Positions 1 through 8,915 are shown, numbered from the stretch's first letter. The stretch: 64,000 nucleotides of DNA from Streptomyces sp. B1I3 (GCF_030816615.1 NZ_JAUSYD010000001.1:2728001-2792000), one strand, 5' to 3'. The notes: a model not told the origin generated them from the letters alone. A program made the numbers and translations.

Positions 1-19
1 ATGACGCGGCCACTCGCGG

Positions 20-979
20 TCAGCCGAGCAGGCGCACGGGCTCTCCGTCGAGGTACGCCCGGATGTCCTGGACGGCGTGCGTGTAGTACGTGGCGTAGTT
101 GGCCCGCGTGACGTATCCCAGATGGGGAGTGGCCAGCAGCCGCGGTGCGGTGCGCATCGGATGGTCCGCCGGGAGGGGTTCCACGTCGAACACGTCGACA
201 CCCGCGCCCGCGATGCCCCCGTTGCCGAGCACGTCCAGCAGCGCGTCCTGGTCGACGATCGCCGCCCGGGATGTGTTGATCAGGTAGGCCGTGGTCCGCA
301 TCAGGGCGAGCTCCGCCGGACCGATCAGGCCCCGGGTGCGATCGCTGAGCACCAGGTGTACGGAGACGAAGTCGCTGCTCCTGAGCAGTTCCTCCTTCGA
401 CGGGGCAAGGACCGCCCCCACCTCCTCGGCCCGCTCCCGGGTCAGGTTGTGGCTCCAGGCCACCACGTCCATGCCGAACGCCCGGCCCACCGCGGCGACC
501 CTGCCGCCGATCTTGCCCAGCCCGAGGAGCCCGAGCCGGCGGCCGTGCAGGTCGGCGCCGACGGTGGACTGCCAGGGCCCGTTCCCGCGCAGGGCGTCGG
601 ACTCGGCCACGATTCCGCGCGCCAGGCCCAGCAGCAGCGCCCAGGTGAGCTCGACGGGCGGGGTCGTGGTGCTGGCGGTGCCGCACACGGTGACCCCGTG
701 CCGCTCGGCGGCGGCGTAGTCGATGACGGAGTTACGCATGCCGGAGGCGACGATCAGCCGCAGGCGGGGCAGCCGTTCGATCAGGCCCGCCGGGAAGGGC
801 ACCCGTTCCCGGAGCGTGACGACCATGTCGAAGTCGGCCAGTCGGGCCGCCAGTTCGTCCTCGGTGGCGCAGTGCTCGGTGAAGCTCACCACGTCGACGT
901 CTTCGGCGACGGGCGACCAGTCGGCGACGGTGGTCGCGACGGACTGGAAGTCGTCGAACACGGCACAGCGGAGCTTCAT
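20..979 (-). CDS. D-2-hydroxyacid dehydrogenase family protein
   Basis: NAD-dependent 2-hydroxyacid dehydrogenase of the D-isomer family (319 aa), probably a cytosolic oxidoreductase; the substrate cannot be read from sequence. The Rossmann motif GLGKIG is at residues 153-158. The catalytic Arg-Glu-His set is present: R238 in NTSRAAIVD, E267 in DVEPLP and H286 in ATPHLGY. The reading frame stays open 49 codons further upstream, but ATG at 979 is preferred because GGGAG lies just before it and family homology begins at MKLRCAVFDD. The next minus-strand gene ends 73 bp upstream. The family also contains phosphoglycerate, formate and glyoxylate dehydrogenases, so the annotation stops at family level. 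Confidence 0.9.
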   Translation of the reverse strand: MKLRCAVFDDFQSVATTVADWSPVAEDVDVVSFTEHCATEDELAARLADFDMVVTLRERVPFPAGLIERLPRLRLIVASGMRNSVIDYAAAERHGVTVCGTASTTTPPVELTWALLLGLARGIVAESDALRGNGPWQSTVGADLHGRRLGLLGLGKIGGRVAAVGRAFGMDVVAWSHNLTRERAEEVGAVLAPSKEELLRSSDFVSVHLVLSDRTRGLIGPAELALMRTTAYLINTSRAAIVDQDALLDVLGNGGIAGAGVDVFDVEPLPADHPMRTAPRLLATPHLGYVTRANYATYYTHAVQDIRAYLDGEPVRLLG

Positions 980-1052
980 GGCGGGCTTCTCCCTCGGCGG
1001 CGGCACCGCGAAATCTACCGGCTCCGCCCTGGGGCACTCGCCCAGTCCTGGG

Positions 1053-2360
1053 TCACTCGCCCAGCCATGCCTCCCGGTGCCGCGCGACGTCGTAGACCTT
1101 CTCCACCTGGGTGGGTGTGAGCACACCGGTCAGCGGCGCGAGTGCGGACACCTGACGGTCCCGGTGGACGCGGACGCCCGCGGGGGCGGCGACGACGTCG
1201 AGGGCGGCGACGCCGACGAACACCAGCACGGTGTGGACGGGCACGGGGAAGGTGCAGTGCGCCTCCAGCACCGCCTGGGCGGTCGCCGTCCCGGGGTGGT
1301 CGGCGAGTGCGTGGGGCCGCGGGATGCCGTCGTCGATCTGCAGGGTGTCCTCCCCGACCCGTACGGAGGCCTGCGGGTGGTGTTCGGTGTGCACGGCGAA
1401 CACTCCGCCGGGCCCGATGAGGAGGTGCCCGAGCTCACTGCCGTCCGGCAGGGGCACGGAGTGCAGGACCCGCCAGCCGTGCCGGGTCAGCCGCTTCAGC
1501 TCGGCGCCGGACCGCCGTTCCCCCGCCAGTGCGGTCCGGCGGGGGTCCGCGTCCTTGTGGCGGCGCAGCGCCCCGGTGGCGGCCCGCACGAGCGCCGTGG
1601 GGCCGGACCCGTCGAGCTGCTCCCTCAGTGCGGCGCCCGGACGCCGGGCGGCGAGGTCGTCCGCAGGGGTGAGAGCGGGCAGCTCGGGCCGGGGGGACCG
1701 CCCCGGCGGCGGGACCGACGCGGTCGCGGGCGCCCCGTGCGGGCGGAGTCCCGGCGCGGAGCCGGATGCGGACGCACGGTCCTGCCGGGGCTCCGCCACG
1801 GGACCCGGCGCCACGGGACCCGGCGCGGACGCACGGTCCTGTCGGGGCTCCGCGACGGGACCCGACGCGGGGACCCGGTCACCCTGGCGCGGGGCCGGGG
1901 CCGGCGCTGTTGGCGGCGCGGATGGCGATGCCGATGCCGATGCCGATGCCGGGAGCGTCCCGGGGGCGCGTACGCGGGCCGGACCCGTCTCCGGGGCCGT
2001 AGGCGGACGGGGTTGCGGGACCCGTGAGGTGGCCGGCTGCGCGAGCGGTACCGACGGCCCGTCCGCCGGTCCCGCTCCCGGTCCTTCTCCCGCACCTCGC
2101 TTCCGCAGCCGCCGCAGGGGCGGGATACGGGGTACCGGCGGCGGGACCGGCGGTCCCGGGGGTGCCACCTCGCCGAGGGCCGGGATGTCCGGGACCTGGC
2201 GCGCCAGTGCGTCGGTGACGGCATCGCGGTAGCGCGGGTGCAGGACCGTTATCGTGCCGCTCGCCAGGTCGGCCCATCCGATCGCGGTGCCGTCCGGCAG
2301 GTTCACGTAGAGCCGGTCGTGCCCGAAGAGCTGCCATGACGTGACCTTGAGATCCTGCAT
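1053..2360 (-). CDS. NERD domain-containing protein
   Basis: Predicted 435-aa protein. The N-terminal ~75 residues (starting MQDLKVTSWQLFGHD) are well conserved-looking. They are followed by a long low-complexity Ala/Pro/Ser linker (about residues 85-250) with an internal duplication of AEPRQDRAS, then a C-terminal NERD (nuclease-related) domain with SELGHLLIGPGGVFAV. In related actinobacterial proteins, as I recall them, the segment after FAV reads as a threonine-lysine-His-His motif. Here it is HTEHH, so the putative catalytic Lys is Glu and nuclease activity is uncertain. ATG at 2360 is chosen because conserved sequence starts there; the upstream extension is Pro/Ala-rich noise. Cellular role unknown. 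Confidence 0.75.
   Translation of the reverse strand: MQDLKVTSWQLFGHDRLYVNLPDGTAIGWADLASGTITVLHPRYRDAVTDALARQVPDIPALGEVAPPGPPVPPPVPRIPPLRRLRKRGAGEGPGAGPADGPSVPLAQPATSRVPQPRPPTAPETGPARVRAPGTLPASASASASPSAPPTAPAPAPRQGDRVPASGPVAEPRQDRASAPGPVAPGPVAEPRQDRASASGSAPGLRPHGAPATASVPPPGRSPRPELPALTPADDLAARRPGAALREQLDGSGPTALVRAATGALRRHKDADPRRTALAGERRSGAELKRLTRHGWRVLHSVPLPDGSELGHLLIGPGGVFAVHTEHHPQASVRVGEDTLQIDDGIPRPHALADHPGTATAQAVLEAHCTFPVPVHTVLVFVGVAALDVVAAPAGVRVHRDRQVSALAPLTGVLTPTQVEKVYDVARHREAWLGE
1927..1950. repeat. hexanucleotide tandem repeat (gatgcc x4) within the NERD gene linker
   Basis: Four perfect head-to-tail copies of a 6-bp unit inside the low-complexity linker of the minus-strand NERD gene, where they encode an Ala-Ser run. 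Multiples of 6 bp keep the frame, so length variation between strains would be tolerated. Confidence 0.85.
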
Positions 2361-2518
2361 CGTGCCCCTCCTGTTCACCGTTCCGACGTCCCTGCTCCCC
2401 AGCGTGGACGCCGGTCCGGCCGCCGGACAGGGCGCAGAGCGGGCGCGCGGGGTCGAGGGCACGGCGTTCCCGGAGCGGTCCGGGCCCGGGTGTACCCCGG
2501 ACCGCTCCGGCGCCCCGG

Positions 2519-3799
2519 TCAGGCCAGGGGGAGGCCGGGCGCCGGATAGGCGTCCATCATCGTCTTCACCTCGGCCCGGACCTTGGAAACGATGGTTTCG
2601 TCACCTGTACGGGCGGCATCGACCACGAGGTCGATCCACTGTGCGACGGCGCGCATCTCCGATGCCGGTACGCCTCGGGACGTCAGGGCCGGGGTCCCGA
2701 TGCGGATGCCGGAGGGGTCGAAGGGCTTGCGGGGGTCGTACGGAACGGTGTTGTAGTTGACGACGATCCCCGCCCGGTCCAGTGCCTTGGCCGCGACCTT
2801 GCCCGGTACGCCCCGCGCGGTGAGGTCGAGCAGCAGCAGGTGGTTGTCCGTACCGCCGGAGACCAGGTCGAGGCCGCGGGCCGCCAGCTCCTCCCCCAGT
2901 GCGCGGGCGTTGGCGACGACCTGATGGGCGTACGCGCCGAAATCGTCCCCCGCGGCCTCCTTCAGCGCGACCGCGATCGCGGCGGTGGTCTGGTTGTGCG
3001 GGCCACCCTGGAGTCCGGGGAAGACGGCCCGGTCGATGGCTCGCGCGTGCTCGGCCCGGGACAGCAGCATCGCCCCGCGCGGCCCGCGCAGCGTCTTGTG
3101 GGTGGTGGTGGACACGACGTCCGCGTAGGGGGCGGGGGACGGGTGCGCGCCGCCGGCGATCAGCCCCGCGATGTGGGCGACGTCGGCCACCAGCACCGCC
3201 CCCACCTCCCTGGCGATGTCGGCGAACCCGGCGAAGTCGATCACCCGGGGGACGGCGGTGCCGCCGCAGAAGATCACCTTGGGCCGCTCGGCCCGCGCCA
3301 GGTCGCGCACCTCGTCGAGGTCGACGCGCCCTGTGTCGCGCCGCACCCCGTACCGCACGCCCCGGAACCACGTGCCGGTCGCGGAGACGCCCCAGCCGTG
3401 CGTGAGGTGTCCGCCCATCGGCAGCGACATGCCGAGGACCGTGTCCCCGGGCTTCAGGAAGGCAAGGTAGACGGCGAGGTTGGCCGGTGAGCCGGAATAG
3501 GGCTGCACATTGGCGTGCTCCATCCGGAACAGCGCCTTGGCCCGCTCGACGGCGAGCGTCTCCACCTGGTCGATGACCTGCTGGCCCTCGTAGTACCGCT
3601 TTCCGGGGTAGCCCTCGGAGTACTTGTTCTGCAGGACGGTGCCGGAGGCCTCCAGTACGGCGGCGGACACGTAGTTCTCGCTGGGGATCAGGCGCAGGGT
3701 GTCCGCCTGGAGGCGCTCCTCGGCGCCCACCAGGGCGGCGAGCTCCGGGTCCGCGGCGGTCAGGGCGGGGTGGCGGATGTCGGACGGCTGGACGGTCAC
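2519..3799 (-). CDS. glyA: serine hydroxymethyltransferase
   Basis: PLP-dependent enzyme that interconverts serine plus tetrahydrofolate with glycine plus methylene-THF, the main one-carbon source for purine and thymidylate synthesis. The 426-aa length is typical. SHMT signatures are present: SENYVSAAVLE and NKYSEGYPGKRYYEG near residues 40-72, VADVAHIAGLIAGG near 204-217, and the PLP lysine K235 in TTTHKTLRGPRG. The start is GTG at 3799, placed 7 nt after a strong GGGAGG and directly downstream of a ZTP riboswitch. The frame is open upstream, but that stretch is the riboswitch leader, not protein. Regulation is therefore expected to follow the folate-stress signal ZTP/ZMP. Confidence 0.97.
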   Translation of the reverse strand: MTVQPSDIRHPALTAADPELAALVGAEERLQADTLRLIPSENYVSAAVLEASGTVLQNKYSEGYPGKRYYEGQQVIDQVETLAVERAKALFRMEHANVQPYSGSPANLAVYLAFLKPGDTVLGMSLPMGGHLTHGWGVSATGTWFRGVRYGVRRDTGRVDLDEVRDLARAERPKVIFCGGTAVPRVIDFAGFADIAREVGAVLVADVAHIAGLIAGGAHPSPAPYADVVSTTTHKTLRGPRGAMLLSRAEHARAIDRAVFPGLQGGPHNQTTAAIAVALKEAAGDDFGAYAHQVVANARALGEELAARGLDLVSGGTDNHLLLLDLTARGVPGKVAAKALDRAGIVVNYNTVPYDPRKPFDPSGIRIGTPALTSRGVPASEMRAVAQWIDLVVDAARTGDETIVSKVRAEVKTMMDAYPAPGLPLA

Positions 3800-3805
3800 G
3801 GGAAA

Positions 3806-3843
3806 CCTCCCGGGTCGGTCGCACTGCTGCGACATGGACCCGG
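3806..3843 (-). promoter_or_regulatory. expression-platform hairpin overlapping the glyA Shine-Dalgarno
   Basis: Directly 3' of the aptamer the RNA can fold CCGGGT with ACCCGG (outer arms, + strand 3838-3843 and 3810-3815) and GTCGCA with TGCGAC (inner arms, 3828-3833 and 3818-3823). The outer 3' arm runs into the GGGAGG ribosome-binding site (3811-3806). Such a hairpin fits translational control by SD masking. No U-tract terminator is seen. Confidence 0.65.
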
Positions 3844-3844
3844 A

Positions 3845-3957
3845 TGCCCAGGCGGACGGCCTTCCGGAGATGACGCCCCGGACACGCCCGGGGTCTGCCG
3901 CTCCCTCGTGGTCGTTTCCACGGAGCACCCTGCCGGGCGCGCGCCAGTCGCGGCATC
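3845..3957 (-). promoter_or_regulatory. ZTP (pfl motif) riboswitch aptamer of glyA
   Basis: The leader transcript read 5' to 3' from about 3957 to 3845 shows the hallmark elements of the ZTP/pfl aptamer. CGACTGGCG is at 3950-3942. A GUGG/CCAC helix surrounds the AAACGA segment, followed by GAGCGGC, which pairs back to GCCG at the 5' end. The 3' pseudoknot element CCGCCUGGGCA is at 3855-3845. ZTP riboswitches are known upstream of glyA, folD and purine genes in bacteria, and the gene downstream here is glyA. Seen: motif order and pairings. Inferred: ligand response. Confidence 0.92.
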
Positions 3958-4178
3958 TCGCACTGTAGTGCCCGGGCATCCGGAACGACGCGTGCATTGC
4001 GATGAGTGCGGGCAGCTTTTCGGGGACTCGCGGTGGTACCACGGTTGGGGGACCGTATGGAAGCACGGGAGCGTGCCCGGATCCGGGTTACACGTACACG
4101 AGCTGCACCTACGTGATCGAGCGGGACAGGTACAGCGGCGACCGGCGTGCCTTCGGCCATCAGGGTGGGGTGGGGAGG
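3958..4178. other. intergenic stretch between the glyA riboswitch and the end of ku
   Basis: No convincing gene. Short open frames exist on both strands, but none has a recognisable domain, a good start signal or coding-like codon bias. The glyA promoter should lie near 3960-4050 on the minus strand; I could not identify a confident -35/-10 pair. Confidence 0.5.
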
Positions 4179-5375
4179 TCAGGCCGAGGTGCGCTTCCGG
4201 GGGGCGGACGACTTCTTCGGGGCGGCCCGGCCGCCTGAGGCGGTCTTCTTGGCGGCCGTCCGCTTCGCCGGTGCCTTCTTCGCCGGTGCCTTCTTCTCCG
4301 CGGTCTTCGCCGGTGTCTTCCTCTCAGCGGTCTTCGTGGCCGGCTTCTTCTCCGAGGTCTTCCTGGCCGGCTCACTCTCCGCGGTCTTCTTCGCCGCGCC
4401 CTTGGCCGGAGCCTTCTTCGCGGGAGCCTCTTCGGCGGGCGCCTTCTTCTCGGCCGCTCGCTTCCCAGGCGCCCTCTTCCGGGCCGGTTCCTCCGAGGCC
4501 GGCTTCCTCCCCGCCGTCTTCTTCCGCTTCCCGCCGGAGGTGATGTGGTGCACGTCCGCCACCTCGCCCCCCTCCGCGTCCCCGCCCCCGTCCCCGCCAT
4601 GGGACTCCTTGGCGGCCCGCACGCTGCTCTCAAGTGCCGCCATCAGGTCTATGACCTTGCCCCCGCCCGCCTCCTCGTCCCCCTCCGGCTCCACCGTCTC
4701 CCCGGCGGCCTTCGCCGTGACGAGTTCTTCGACCGCCTCGCGGTAGTCGTCGTGGAGCGTGTCGAGATCGGCCTCCCCGAGGGTGTTCATCAGGGCGTCG
4801 GCCAGGTCGAGTTCGGCATCGCGGACCGTGACGCCGGAGTCCGGGGCGACGCCCTCCGGGGCGCGGATCTCGTCCGGCCACAGGAGTCCGTGCATCGCGA
4901 TCACGTCGTCGACCACCCGCAGCATGCCGAGCCGCTCCCGCCCGCGCAACGCGTACTTCGCGACGGCGACCTTCTCACTGCGCTTCAGTGCCTCGCGCAG
5001 GAGGGCGTACGGCTTCGCGGCCGGGACCCCGTTGGCCGAGAGGTAGTAGGCGGAGTCCAGCTGGAGCGGGTCGATCGCGGAGGCGGGCACGAAGCCCTCG
5101 ATCTCGATCGTCTTGGCGGTGGGCAGCGGGAGCGAGGCCAGATCCTCGTCGGTCACGGGGACCACGGTGCCGTCGGACTCCTCGTACGCCTTGACGGTGT
5201 CCGACGCGGGGACCTGCTCCTCGTCGAGTTCGCAGACCTTGCGGTACCGGATCCGGCCACCGTCGGCGAGGTGGATCTGCCGGAAGGAGATCGAGTGGTT
5301 CTCGGTGGCGTTCATCAGTTTGACCGGGATGCTGACCAGGCCGAACGAGACGGAGCCGTTCCAGATGGACCTCAC
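4179..5375 (-). CDS. ku: Ku DNA end-binding protein (NHEJ)
   Basis: Homodimeric bacterial Ku that threads onto double-strand DNA ends and recruits LigD-type enzymes in non-homologous end joining. The 398-aa protein starts MRSIWNGSVSFGLVSIPVKL, a classic Ku N-terminus. The Ku core covers about residues 1-260. It is followed by a long Lys/Ala/Pro tail rich in AKKAPAK-type units, typical of actinobacterial Ku and expected to contact DNA. The start is GTG at 5375 with AAGGGG 6-7 nt upstream. It is divergent from the LigD-type polymerase gene with only 59 bp between. A TACGAT -10-like hexamer for ku lies at 5435-5430 on the minus strand, overlapping the start codon of the neighbour. Confidence 0.95.
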   Translation of the reverse strand: MRSIWNGSVSFGLVSIPVKLMNATENHSISFRQIHLADGGRIRYRKVCELDEEQVPASDTVKAYEESDGTVVPVTDEDLASLPLPTAKTIEIEGFVPASAIDPLQLDSAYYLSANGVPAAKPYALLREALKRSEKVAVAKYALRGRERLGMLRVVDDVIAMHGLLWPDEIRAPEGVAPDSGVTVRDAELDLADALMNTLGEADLDTLHDDYREAVEELVTAKAAGETVEPEGDEEAGGGKVIDLMAALESSVRAAKESHGGDGGGDAEGGEVADVHHITSGGKRKKTAGRKPASEEPARKRAPGKRAAEKKAPAEEAPAKKAPAKGAAKKTAESEPARKTSEKKPATKTAERKTPAKTAEKKAPAKKAPAKRTAAKKTASGGRAAPKKSSAPRKRTSA

Positions 5376-5434
5376 CGTGCACCCCTTACGCCCGCAATCA
5401 CCGCATCAGACCGATTTCATGTGATTCTTATCGT

Positions 5435-6328
5435 ATGACGCCGATCACAGAGGTGGAGGGGCGGCGGCTGGCGCTCAGCAATCTCGACAAGGTGCTGTAC
5501 CCGGCCACCGGGACCACCAAGGGAGAGGTGCTGCACTACTACGCGGCCACGGCGGCGGACGTGATGCTCACACACCTGAACGACCGGCCGTTGTCCTTCC
5601 TGCGGTACCCGGACGGACCGGACGGGCTGCGCTTCTTCACGAAGAATCCGCCGCCGGGTACGCCCGACTGGGTACGGACGGCCCCCGTGGCCCGCACCGA
5701 CGACCCCGGCGCCCGGCAGGTGCTGGTCCAGGACCTGCCGTCGCTGATGTGGGCGGCGAATCTGGTGGTGGAGTTCCACACCCATCAGTGGCGGGGGGAC
5801 ACGCCGGGGGTCGCCGACCGGATGGTGTTCGACCTGGACCCCGGGGCGCCCGCGACGATCGTCGAGTGCTGCGAGGTCGCGCTCTGGCTGCGGGAGCGGC
5901 TGGCGGCGGACGGACTGGCGGCGTACGGGAAGACCTCCGGTTCCAAGGGTCTCCATCTGCTCGTGCCCCTGAAACCCACCCCTTCCGGGGACGTGACGGC
6001 GTATGCGAAGGGGCTGGCCGTCGAGGCGCAGAAGGCGCTGCCCGAGCTGGTCGTGCACCGGATGACGCGGGCCCTGCGCCCGGGGAAGGTGTTCGTCGAC
6101 TTCAGCCAGAACGCCGCGGCCAAGACCACCGCGGCCCCCTACACACTGCGCGCCAAGGACAGCCCCACCGTCTCCGCCCCCGTCACCTGGGACGAGGTCG
6201 AGGCATGTGCGGCCCCCGCCGAGCTGGTCTTCCTGGCCGGCGACATGGCGGCCCGGCTGGCCCGGCACGGAGATCTGCTCGGCCCGCTGACCGATCCGGG
6301 GCGTGCGCGGCCGCTTCCCGGCGGATGA
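5435..6328 (+). CDS. ligD: LigD-type polymerase/primase domain protein (NHEJ)
   Basis: Stand-alone LigD polymerase (POL, archaeo-eukaryotic primase-like) domain, 297 aa, which fills or extends ends during non-homologous end joining. Family motifs seen are LSNLDKVLYPATGTTKGEV at the N-terminus, FHTHQWRGDTPGVADRMVFDLDPG (contains the metal-binding DLD), TSGSKGLHLLVPL and VFVDFSQNAAAKTTAAPYTLRA. No ligase or 3'-phosphoesterase domain is attached. In Streptomyces these are commonly separate proteins. It is paired divergently with ku. Start ATG at 5435; no strong Shine-Dalgarno is evident. Confidence 0.93.
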   Translation: MTPITEVEGRRLALSNLDKVLYPATGTTKGEVLHYYAATAADVMLTHLNDRPLSFLRYPDGPDGLRFFTKNPPPGTPDWVRTAPVARTDDPGARQVLVQDLPSLMWAANLVVEFHTHQWRGDTPGVADRMVFDLDPGAPATIVECCEVALWLRERLAADGLAAYGKTSGSKGLHLLVPLKPTPSGDVTAYAKGLAVEAQKALPELVVHRMTRALRPGKVFVDFSQNAAAKTTAAPYTLRAKDSPTVSAPVTWDEVEACAAPAELVFLAGDMAARLARHGDLLGPLTDPGRARPLPGG

Positions 6329-6501
6329 GGCGGACAGGGAAGGCGCAGCCCCTCCACAGCCGCCCGTACACGGCCCGAGGAAAGGCCACAAGTGGAGGGT
6401 GGATTCGCCTGGCCGTGGTGCACACTCTGCGCAGACGCTGCTTCGTGGACCCGGTTTCCGCCGGGTACACGGAGCAGAGGACGACACGGGGAGGGAATGG
6501 C

Positions 6502-8601
6502 GTGTTCTCGGGGATCGACGAGGTCGGCTGGGCCTCGATGGAGCATGCCTACGGGCCGGCCGACGACGTGCCGGGGCTCCTGCGGGGGCTCGCCTCCGCC
6601 GACGCGGCGGAGCGCGAGAGCGCACTCGACGGGATGTACGGCGCGGTGCACCACCAGGGCGACGTCTACGCGTGCACGCTCGCCTGCATCCCCTTCCTCT
6701 TCGAACTGGTCGTGGACACCCGGGTGCGGGACCGGGGCTCTCTCGTCGAGCTGCTCACCAGCATCGGCGGCATCGACCTGGACGAGGACGACGAGGACGA
6801 CCTGGACGAGGACGAGATCGAGGGCGCCGCGAACTACGCGATGGCGGCGGCGGCGGTCACCGCGGGCGCGGGGGTGTTCTTCGAACTGATGGCCGACGAG
6901 GACCCGGGTGTGCGGCTGGCCGCCCCGCTGGCCCTCGCCACGCTGCACGGGCACCCGGTCAGGGTGCTCACGGTGCTGCGGGAGCGGCTGCCGGTGGAGG
7001 CGGACGGCGAGGTGCGGCTCGCGCTCGTCGAGGCCGCCGGCCGGGTCGCCCTGCGTCACCGCCCGCTGGCGGGGCGGGTGGCGGACTGGCTGGCCCGGCT
7101 GGCCGCGGAGGAGTACGCGCCGGGGCTGCGGCTCGCGGCCCTCGCCCAGCTGGCCCGCTGCGCCCCGGAAGCGGTGCCCGGTGATGTCGTCGCAGTGGTG
7201 TCGGGGCTGCTGCGTGAGCTGCGGTCCGGGCCGGCCCCGTCGGGGCCGCAGCAGGTGGAGCCGCCGGTGGAGCGGGCCTCCTCGACGCTCGTGGGCCAGT
7301 TGCGGGCGCTGTCCGCCGCGGAGTCCGCCGAGCGCAGTACACCGTGGGCGGCCGACCTGCTGCGGACGCTGCACGTCGGCCTGGACGACCGCGTCGAGGA
7401 CCGTACGGCGCTGCTGGCGGACCAGCTGTGCAGCCCCGACCCGTGGCAGCGCATCGATGCCGTGCGGATGAGCGGCGGCCTGATGCGGGCCTGGCGCGGC
7501 CCGTACGAGGGCCTCGTGCGTCTGGTCGGTGCTCAGCTCACCGACCCGGAACCACGGCTGGCCGAGGCGGCCTCGCACGTGCTGGAGGAGTTGTTCGGGC
7601 TGGCGGCGCCCGCCGCCGACGCCCTGGCCGAACGGGTGGCCGCGGATCCCGGCGCCTGGGTGAGGGAGTGGGCCAGCGGGCCACCCGGGCTCGGCTCGGC
7701 GGTGAAGGCGCTGGCCCGGCTCGGCGACGCCCGGGTCCTTCCCGCGCTGGCGACCGCGCTGGAGCGGCCGGAGATACCCCACGACGTGGGATTCGCGATC
7801 AGGTATCTCGGCGCCGCGGCCGCCCCGCTCGCCGGGGCGCTGCGCCGCAGACTCGGCGAGGTCGGTCTGGACGAGGGGGCGTACGACCGGGCGAGTCCGC
7901 TGCTGAGCGGGCTGACTGCCCTGCGTGCGGGCGAGGCCGCGCCGGAGGTGCTCCGGGTGCTGCGGGGGGCACCCGAGTACCGGGGCGAGTGGCTGCGCAC
8001 GGCGGCGCTGCGGGCACTGGGCTCGTTCGGGCCGGCGGCCCGCTGCGCCGTCCCGGAGCTGCGGGCGCTGCTCCGGCGCCCCGGCACGGCGGCGGCCACG
8101 GAGGCGGCGGAGGCACTCTGGGCGGTCGCGGGCGACGCCGGCGCGGTGCTGCCGGTGCTGCTCGAAGGCCTGCGGACGGAACGGGTCCACGACTGCCGGG
8201 CGGCGGCGAGCGCCCTGGGCGGGCTCGGCGCCGCCGCGGCGGTGGCCGCACCGGGGCTGCGGGCCCTGCTGGCGCACGACGAACTGTGGCTCCGGGTCGA
8301 CGCCGCGATCGCCCTGTGGGAGGTTACGGGGCGGACCGCCGACACGGTGCCGGTGCTCCTCGCGGCCTGGGAGAAGAATCGTCACGTCAGGGTCCGGGTG
8401 GCGGACTGTCTGGCGCGGATGGGGCCGGCTGCGGCAGGGTCGGACGCGGCACGGGTGCTGCGGGCCGAGCTCCTGTCCGTACGCCGCCACAACGCGATGG
8501 ACGGCGGCTACGGCAGTCACGACACTTATGAGGACGAGAAGCTGCTGGCGCTCTGCCGGCGGGCACTTCTGGGGAACACGGGGAAAGGAATCACATCATG
8601 A
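6502..8601 (+). CDS. HEAT-repeat protein
   Basis: 699-aa protein made almost entirely of Leu/Ala-rich helical repeats of HEAT type (for example PGVRLAAPLALATLHG, DARVLPALATALERPEIP and the repeated AVPELRALL and VAAPGLRALLAH units), with an acidic insert (DLDEDDEDDLDEDEIEG) near residue 95. HEAT solenoids are protein-interaction scaffolds and no catalytic motif is visible. The start GTG at 6502 has GGGAGGG about 7 nt upstream; an ATG at 6538 is an alternative. The frame is open far upstream, but that part is antisense-like shadow of the LigD gene. The stop overlaps the start of the next gene by 4 nt (ATGA), indicating translational coupling with the zinc-ribbon protein. Confidence 0.85.
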   Translation: MFSGIDEVGWASMEHAYGPADDVPGLLRGLASADAAERESALDGMYGAVHHQGDVYACTLACIPFLFELVVDTRVRDRGSLVELLTSIGGIDLDEDDEDDLDEDEIEGAANYAMAAAAVTAGAGVFFELMADEDPGVRLAAPLALATLHGHPVRVLTVLRERLPVEADGEVRLALVEAAGRVALRHRPLAGRVADWLARLAAEEYAPGLRLAALAQLARCAPEAVPGDVVAVVSGLLRELRSGPAPSGPQQVEPPVERASSTLVGQLRALSAAESAERSTPWAADLLRTLHVGLDDRVEDRTALLADQLCSPDPWQRIDAVRMSGGLMRAWRGPYEGLVRLVGAQLTDPEPRLAEAASHVLEELFGLAAPAADALAERVAADPGAWVREWASGPPGLGSAVKALARLGDARVLPALATALERPEIPHDVGFAIRYLGAAAAPLAGALRRRLGEVGLDEGAYDRASPLLSGLTALRAGEAAPEVLRVLRGAPEYRGEWLRTAALRALGSFGPAARCAVPELRALLRRPGTAAATEAAEALWAVAGDAGAVLPVLLEGLRTERVHDCRAAASALGGLGAAAAVAAPGLRALLAHDELWLRVDAAIALWEVTGRTADTVPVLLAAWEKNRHVRVRVADCLARMGPAAAGSDAARVLRAELLSVRRHNAMDGGYGSHDTYEDEKLLALCRRALLGNTGKGITS

Positions 8602-8915
8602 TCATTTTCGGTACGCGGGGCTACCTCTACCAGCTGGCGGTCCTCACCATGGTGTGCGGCTGGTGCGGCAATCCCGCGGCGCACACGCTGCGCAAGCGCG
8701 TCACGAAGTTCACGCTGTTCTTCGTGCCGCTGTTCCCGTTCTCCACCAAGTACGCGACGCAGTGCACCTTCTGCGGCGGTGAGCGTCAGATACCGAAGGA
8801 GCAGGCCGACCAGCTGCTCGCCCAGGCGCACGCCGGTCAGGACGGGAATCCGTACGGGGCCGCGCAGCAGCAGCCCGGGTACGCGCCCGGCGGCCACAAC
8901 CCGTACCAGGGCTGA
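8598..8915 (+). CDS. zinc-ribbon domain protein
   Basis: 105-aa small protein. The hydrophobic N-terminus (YLYQLAVLTMV) is followed by two CxxC knuckles, CGWC and CTFC, about 30 residues apart, separated by a hydrophobic FTLFFVPLFPF stretch. The C-terminal tail is Gln/Gly/Pro/Tyr-rich. The two CxxC pairs suggest a structural zinc ribbon. It is translationally coupled (4-nt overlap) to the HEAT-repeat gene, so the two products may work together. Function unknown. Confidence 0.85.
   Translation: MIIFGTRGYLYQLAVLTMVCGWCGNPAAHTLRKRVTKFTLFFVPLFPFSTKYATQCTFCGGERQIPKEQADQLLAQAHAGQDGNPYGAAQQQPGYAPGGHNPYQG

Noticed and set aside
4002..4238. Possible 78-aa gene between glyA and ku
   Set aside because: No SD, no recognised family, and it overlaps the ku C-terminal repeat region.
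5749..6501. N-terminal extension of the HEAT-repeat gene
   Set aside because: This part overlaps ligD in another frame and is Arg/Gly-rich noise; GTG 6502 with GGGAGGG is the sensible start.
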